From contig JAFWQM010000202.1 of assembly GCA_017509065.1 (NCBI GenBank), positions 1 through 31,330 on the forward strand: a stretch of 31,330 bases of DNA, read 5' to 3'. The translations under genes were made by a program, and so were the position numbers. How positions within the stretch are numbered: position 1 is the stretch's first letter; every line of letters starts with the position of its first letter. This DNA is from Clostridia bacterium. GTDB taxonomy: Bacteria > Bacillota_A > Clostridia > Christensenellales > Aristaeellaceae. This document shows, in pieces, positions 29,721-31,330 of the stretch. The notes beneath the pieces were generated by a model, which saw only the letters and a program-made list of their open reading frames with translations, was not told the origin of the DNA and did no database searches.

Positions 29721-31145
29721 ATGAGCGATTACATCAAGCTCCATGAACTGGACAACGTGGGCGTGCTGATTTCCCCGCGCGAGGGGATTCCCGCCGGGCA
29801 CAAGATCGCGCTGCGGGACATTGCGCAGGGTGAAAAGGTGATCAAGTACGGCTGTCCCATCGGCACGGCTCAGTGCGGCATCAAGGCGGGGGAGTGGATT
29901 CATTCCCACAACCTGAAAACCGCCCTCAGCGGCGAAAAGAACTACACCTACGCCCCCCAGCCTATTCACAAAGCCGCGCCCTTCACCGGCTCCTTCATGG
30001 GCTATGAGCGGGCGGACGGCAGAGTGGGCATCCGCAACGAGATTTGGATTTTGCCTTTGGTTGGCTGCGTGAACCACACCGCCCAGCGCGTCGCGGAAGC
30101 GGGCACCAAGGTCGGCCCCGCGCCGGTCTTTACCTTCACCCATCCTTACGGGTGCAGCCAGCTTGGCGAGGACCACGCCCGCACCCGCGACCTGCTGGCC
30201 GCTCTGGTGCGCCATCCCAACGCGGGTGGCGTGCTGGTGCTGTCCCTGGGCTGCGAAAACAACACCCTGGACGCTTTCAGGGAGCATCTTGGCCCCGTGG
30301 ACGAAAAGCGGGTCAAGTTCCTGGTCTGCCAGGATTATGAGGACGAGGAAGCGGAAGCGCTGAAACTCATCGCTGAATTGCAGGACGAACTGAAAAACGA
30401 TGTGCGTACCGAGCAGCCTGTTTCCAAATTGGTGATCGGCCTCAAATGCGGTGGCTCCGACGGCTTCTCCGGCATCACCGCCAACCCGCTCCTTGGCGCG
30501 GTCAGCGACGGCATCTGCGCGGCTGGCGGCACGGCCCTGCTCACCGAAGTGCCGGAAATGTTCGGCGCGGAAGAACTGCTCATGGCGCGGTGTAAGGACG
30601 AGGAAGTGTTCCAGAAGACCTGCGATTTGGTGAATGGGTTTAAGAAGTATTACCAGGACAACCACATGCCGGTCTACGAGAATCCCTCCCCCGGCAACAA
30701 GGCGGGCGGCATCACCACGCTGGAGGAAAAGAGCCTGGGCTGCACCCAGAAGGGCGGCCTGGGCGAAGTACAGGACGTGCTGCAATACACCCAGCCCGTC
30801 ACCCGCAAGGGCCTGAACCTGGTCTGGGGCCCCGGCAACGATATCTGCGCCGTCACCTCCCTGACCGCTTCCGGCGCGCAGTTGATCCTGTTCACCACCG
30901 GCCGCGGCACGCCCCTGGGCGGCCCCGCCCCCACCCTGAAAGTGGCGACCAACGCGAACCTGGCAAGTAAAAAACAAGGCTGGATCGACTTCAACGCCGG
31001 GCAGCTCTTGCAGGGCGTCACGATGGACGAAGCCGCGAAACAGCTTTTCCGGCTGGTGCTGGATACCGCCAACGGACAGGAAACCAAGGCCGAACAGCAC
31101 GGCTACCGCGAAATCGCCATCTTCAAGAGCGGAGTCACACTGTAA
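29721..31145 (+). CDS. uxaA: Altronate dehydratase
   Basis: UxaA dehydrates D-altronate to KDG, the last step of the Ashwell branch. The 474-residue protein has the N-terminal SAF domain (about residues 1-95: GVLISPREGIPAGHKIALRD and HSHNLKT) and the C-terminal UxaA/GarD domain, with RVGIRNEIW, THPYGCSQLGEDHART and GLKCGGSDGFSGITANP, including the conserved cysteines and His. The ATG at 29721 has GGAG 6 bases upstream; a TTG at 29709 would precede the binding site and was rejected. It ends the uronate block and is followed by a good terminator. Confidence 0.95.
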   Translation: MSDYIKLHELDNVGVLISPREGIPAGHKIALRDIAQGEKVIKYGCPIGTAQCGIKAGEWIHSHNLKTALSGEKNYTYAPQPIHKAAPFTGSFMGYERADGRVGIRNEIWILPLVGCVNHTAQRVAEAGTKVGPAPVFTFTHPYGCSQLGEDHARTRDLLAALVRHPNAGGVLVLSLGCENNTLDAFREHLGPVDEKRVKFLVCQDYEDEEAEALKLIAELQDELKNDVRTEQPVSKLVIGLKCGGSDGFSGITANPLLGAVSDGICAAGGTALLTEVPEMFGAEELLMARCKDEEVFQKTCDLVNGFKKYYQDNHMPVYENPSPGNKAGGITTLEEKSLGCTQKGGLGEVQDVLQYTQPVTRKGLNLVWGPGNDICAVTSLTASGAQLILFTTGRGTPLGGPAPTLKVATNANLASKKQGWIDFNAGQLLQGVTMDEAAKQLFRLVLDTANGQETKAEQHGYREIAIFKSGVTL

Positions 31146-31161
31146 ATAGGAAAAAACAGCG

Positions 31162-31191
31162 AAAAACCATCGGCCTTGTCTGCCGATGGTT
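31162..31191 (-). terminator. Probable terminator for a minus-strand gene beyond the right edge
   Basis: AACCATCGGC (31165-31174) pairs with GCCGATGGTT (31182-31191). A runs on its left give a T run on the minus strand and there is none on the plus strand. The gene it would serve is outside the window. Confidence 0.55.
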
Positions 31192-31217
31192 CAGATCGTC
31201 GACAAACCTCGGGATGC

Positions 31218-31248
31218 ATCGAAGGGCCCGCAGGCCCTTCGATTTTTA
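31218..31248 (+). terminator. Rho-independent terminator after uxaA
   Basis: An 11-base perfect stem, ATCGAAGGGCC (31218-31228) and GGCCCTTCGAT (31233-31243), with loop CGCA and a T run. Further right, GGCGAC/GTCGCC and GCAACC/GGTTGT hairpins fill the remaining bases to the edge with no convincing gene. Confidence 0.85.
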
Positions 31249-31330
31249 ATCCGCAGGCGGCGACATGTGCGTCGCCGAGGAGCAACCGAAGGTTGTTTCC
31301 TATATCAATTTCTGGCCGTAATATGAGCAT

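Noticed and set aside
28584..31100. 838-codon minus-strand frame across uxaB and uxaA
   Set aside because: Very long, but it lies opposite two well-supported genes, crosses the hairpin repeat between them, and has no recognisable domain or ribosome binding site. GC-rich third positions on the plus strand explain it.
31103..31330. 75-codon minus-strand frame at the right edge
   Set aside because: It overlaps both terminators and the end of uxaA and shows no family pattern. A real minus-strand gene may lie beyond the edge, but this frame does not support it.

Overview
The window looks like a chromosomal segment of a fairly GC-rich member of the Clostridia (Bacillota). The evidence is a SCIFF ranthipeptide locus (a near-universal Clostridia marker), the YloU/FakA pair, strong AAGGAGG-type ribosome binding sites, near-consensus sigma-A promoters, and a galacturonate catabolic set typical of pectin-using gut or rumen anaerobes. 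The genus cannot be fixed from this sequence alone. No tRNA, rRNA, CRISPR, prophage or transposase gene was found.

Layout. 1-4.2 kb: a beta-lactamase-fold serine hydrolase, a PfkB-type sugar-phosphate kinase and ATP-dependent 6-phosphofructokinase, with a 0.7 kb repeat-filled gap between the kinases. 4.2-10.6 kb: two MATE exporters flanking the TldD/TldE protease operon. 10.7-16.2 kb: fatty acid kinase fakA with yloU on the minus strand, then divergently the SCIFF precursor scfA, its radical SAM maturase scfB and a PLP-dependent amino acid decarboxylase. 16.2-20.2 kb: rimO, a candidate type I toxin-antitoxin locus (tiny hydrophobic peptide plus convergent antisense RNA), an FAD-dependent oxidoreductase and dtd. 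20.3-31.1 kb: a pectin/uronate block (GH105-like protein, GH28 polygalacturonase, kduI, a DUF4177 protein, kduD, uxaC, uxaB, uxaA), interrupted by azlCD on the opposite strand.

How the uronate genes fit together. GH28 would release galacturonate from oligogalacturonides. UxaC, UxaB and UxaA convert galacturonate through tagaturonate and altronate to 2-keto-3-deoxygluconate (KDG). KduI and KduD bring the 4-deoxy-5-keto-uronate that comes from unsaturated pectin ends to the same KDG. KDG kinase and aldolase are not in the window. GH28 has no visible signal peptide, so the substrate is probably imported as oligomers.

The most striking non-coding content is the density of dispersed structured repeats, nearly all between genes. 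They comprise six copies of a hairpin element, five of them directly after stop codons in sense orientation with compensatory changes in the stem; three MITE-like elements with GTTA-type terminal inverted repeats; two inverted-repeat families whose arms are tandem degenerate heptamers, plus a heptamer half-element; and two further palindromic modules. The candidate type I toxin-antitoxin locus at about 17.6-17.9 kb is the best candidate for an undescribed functional system.
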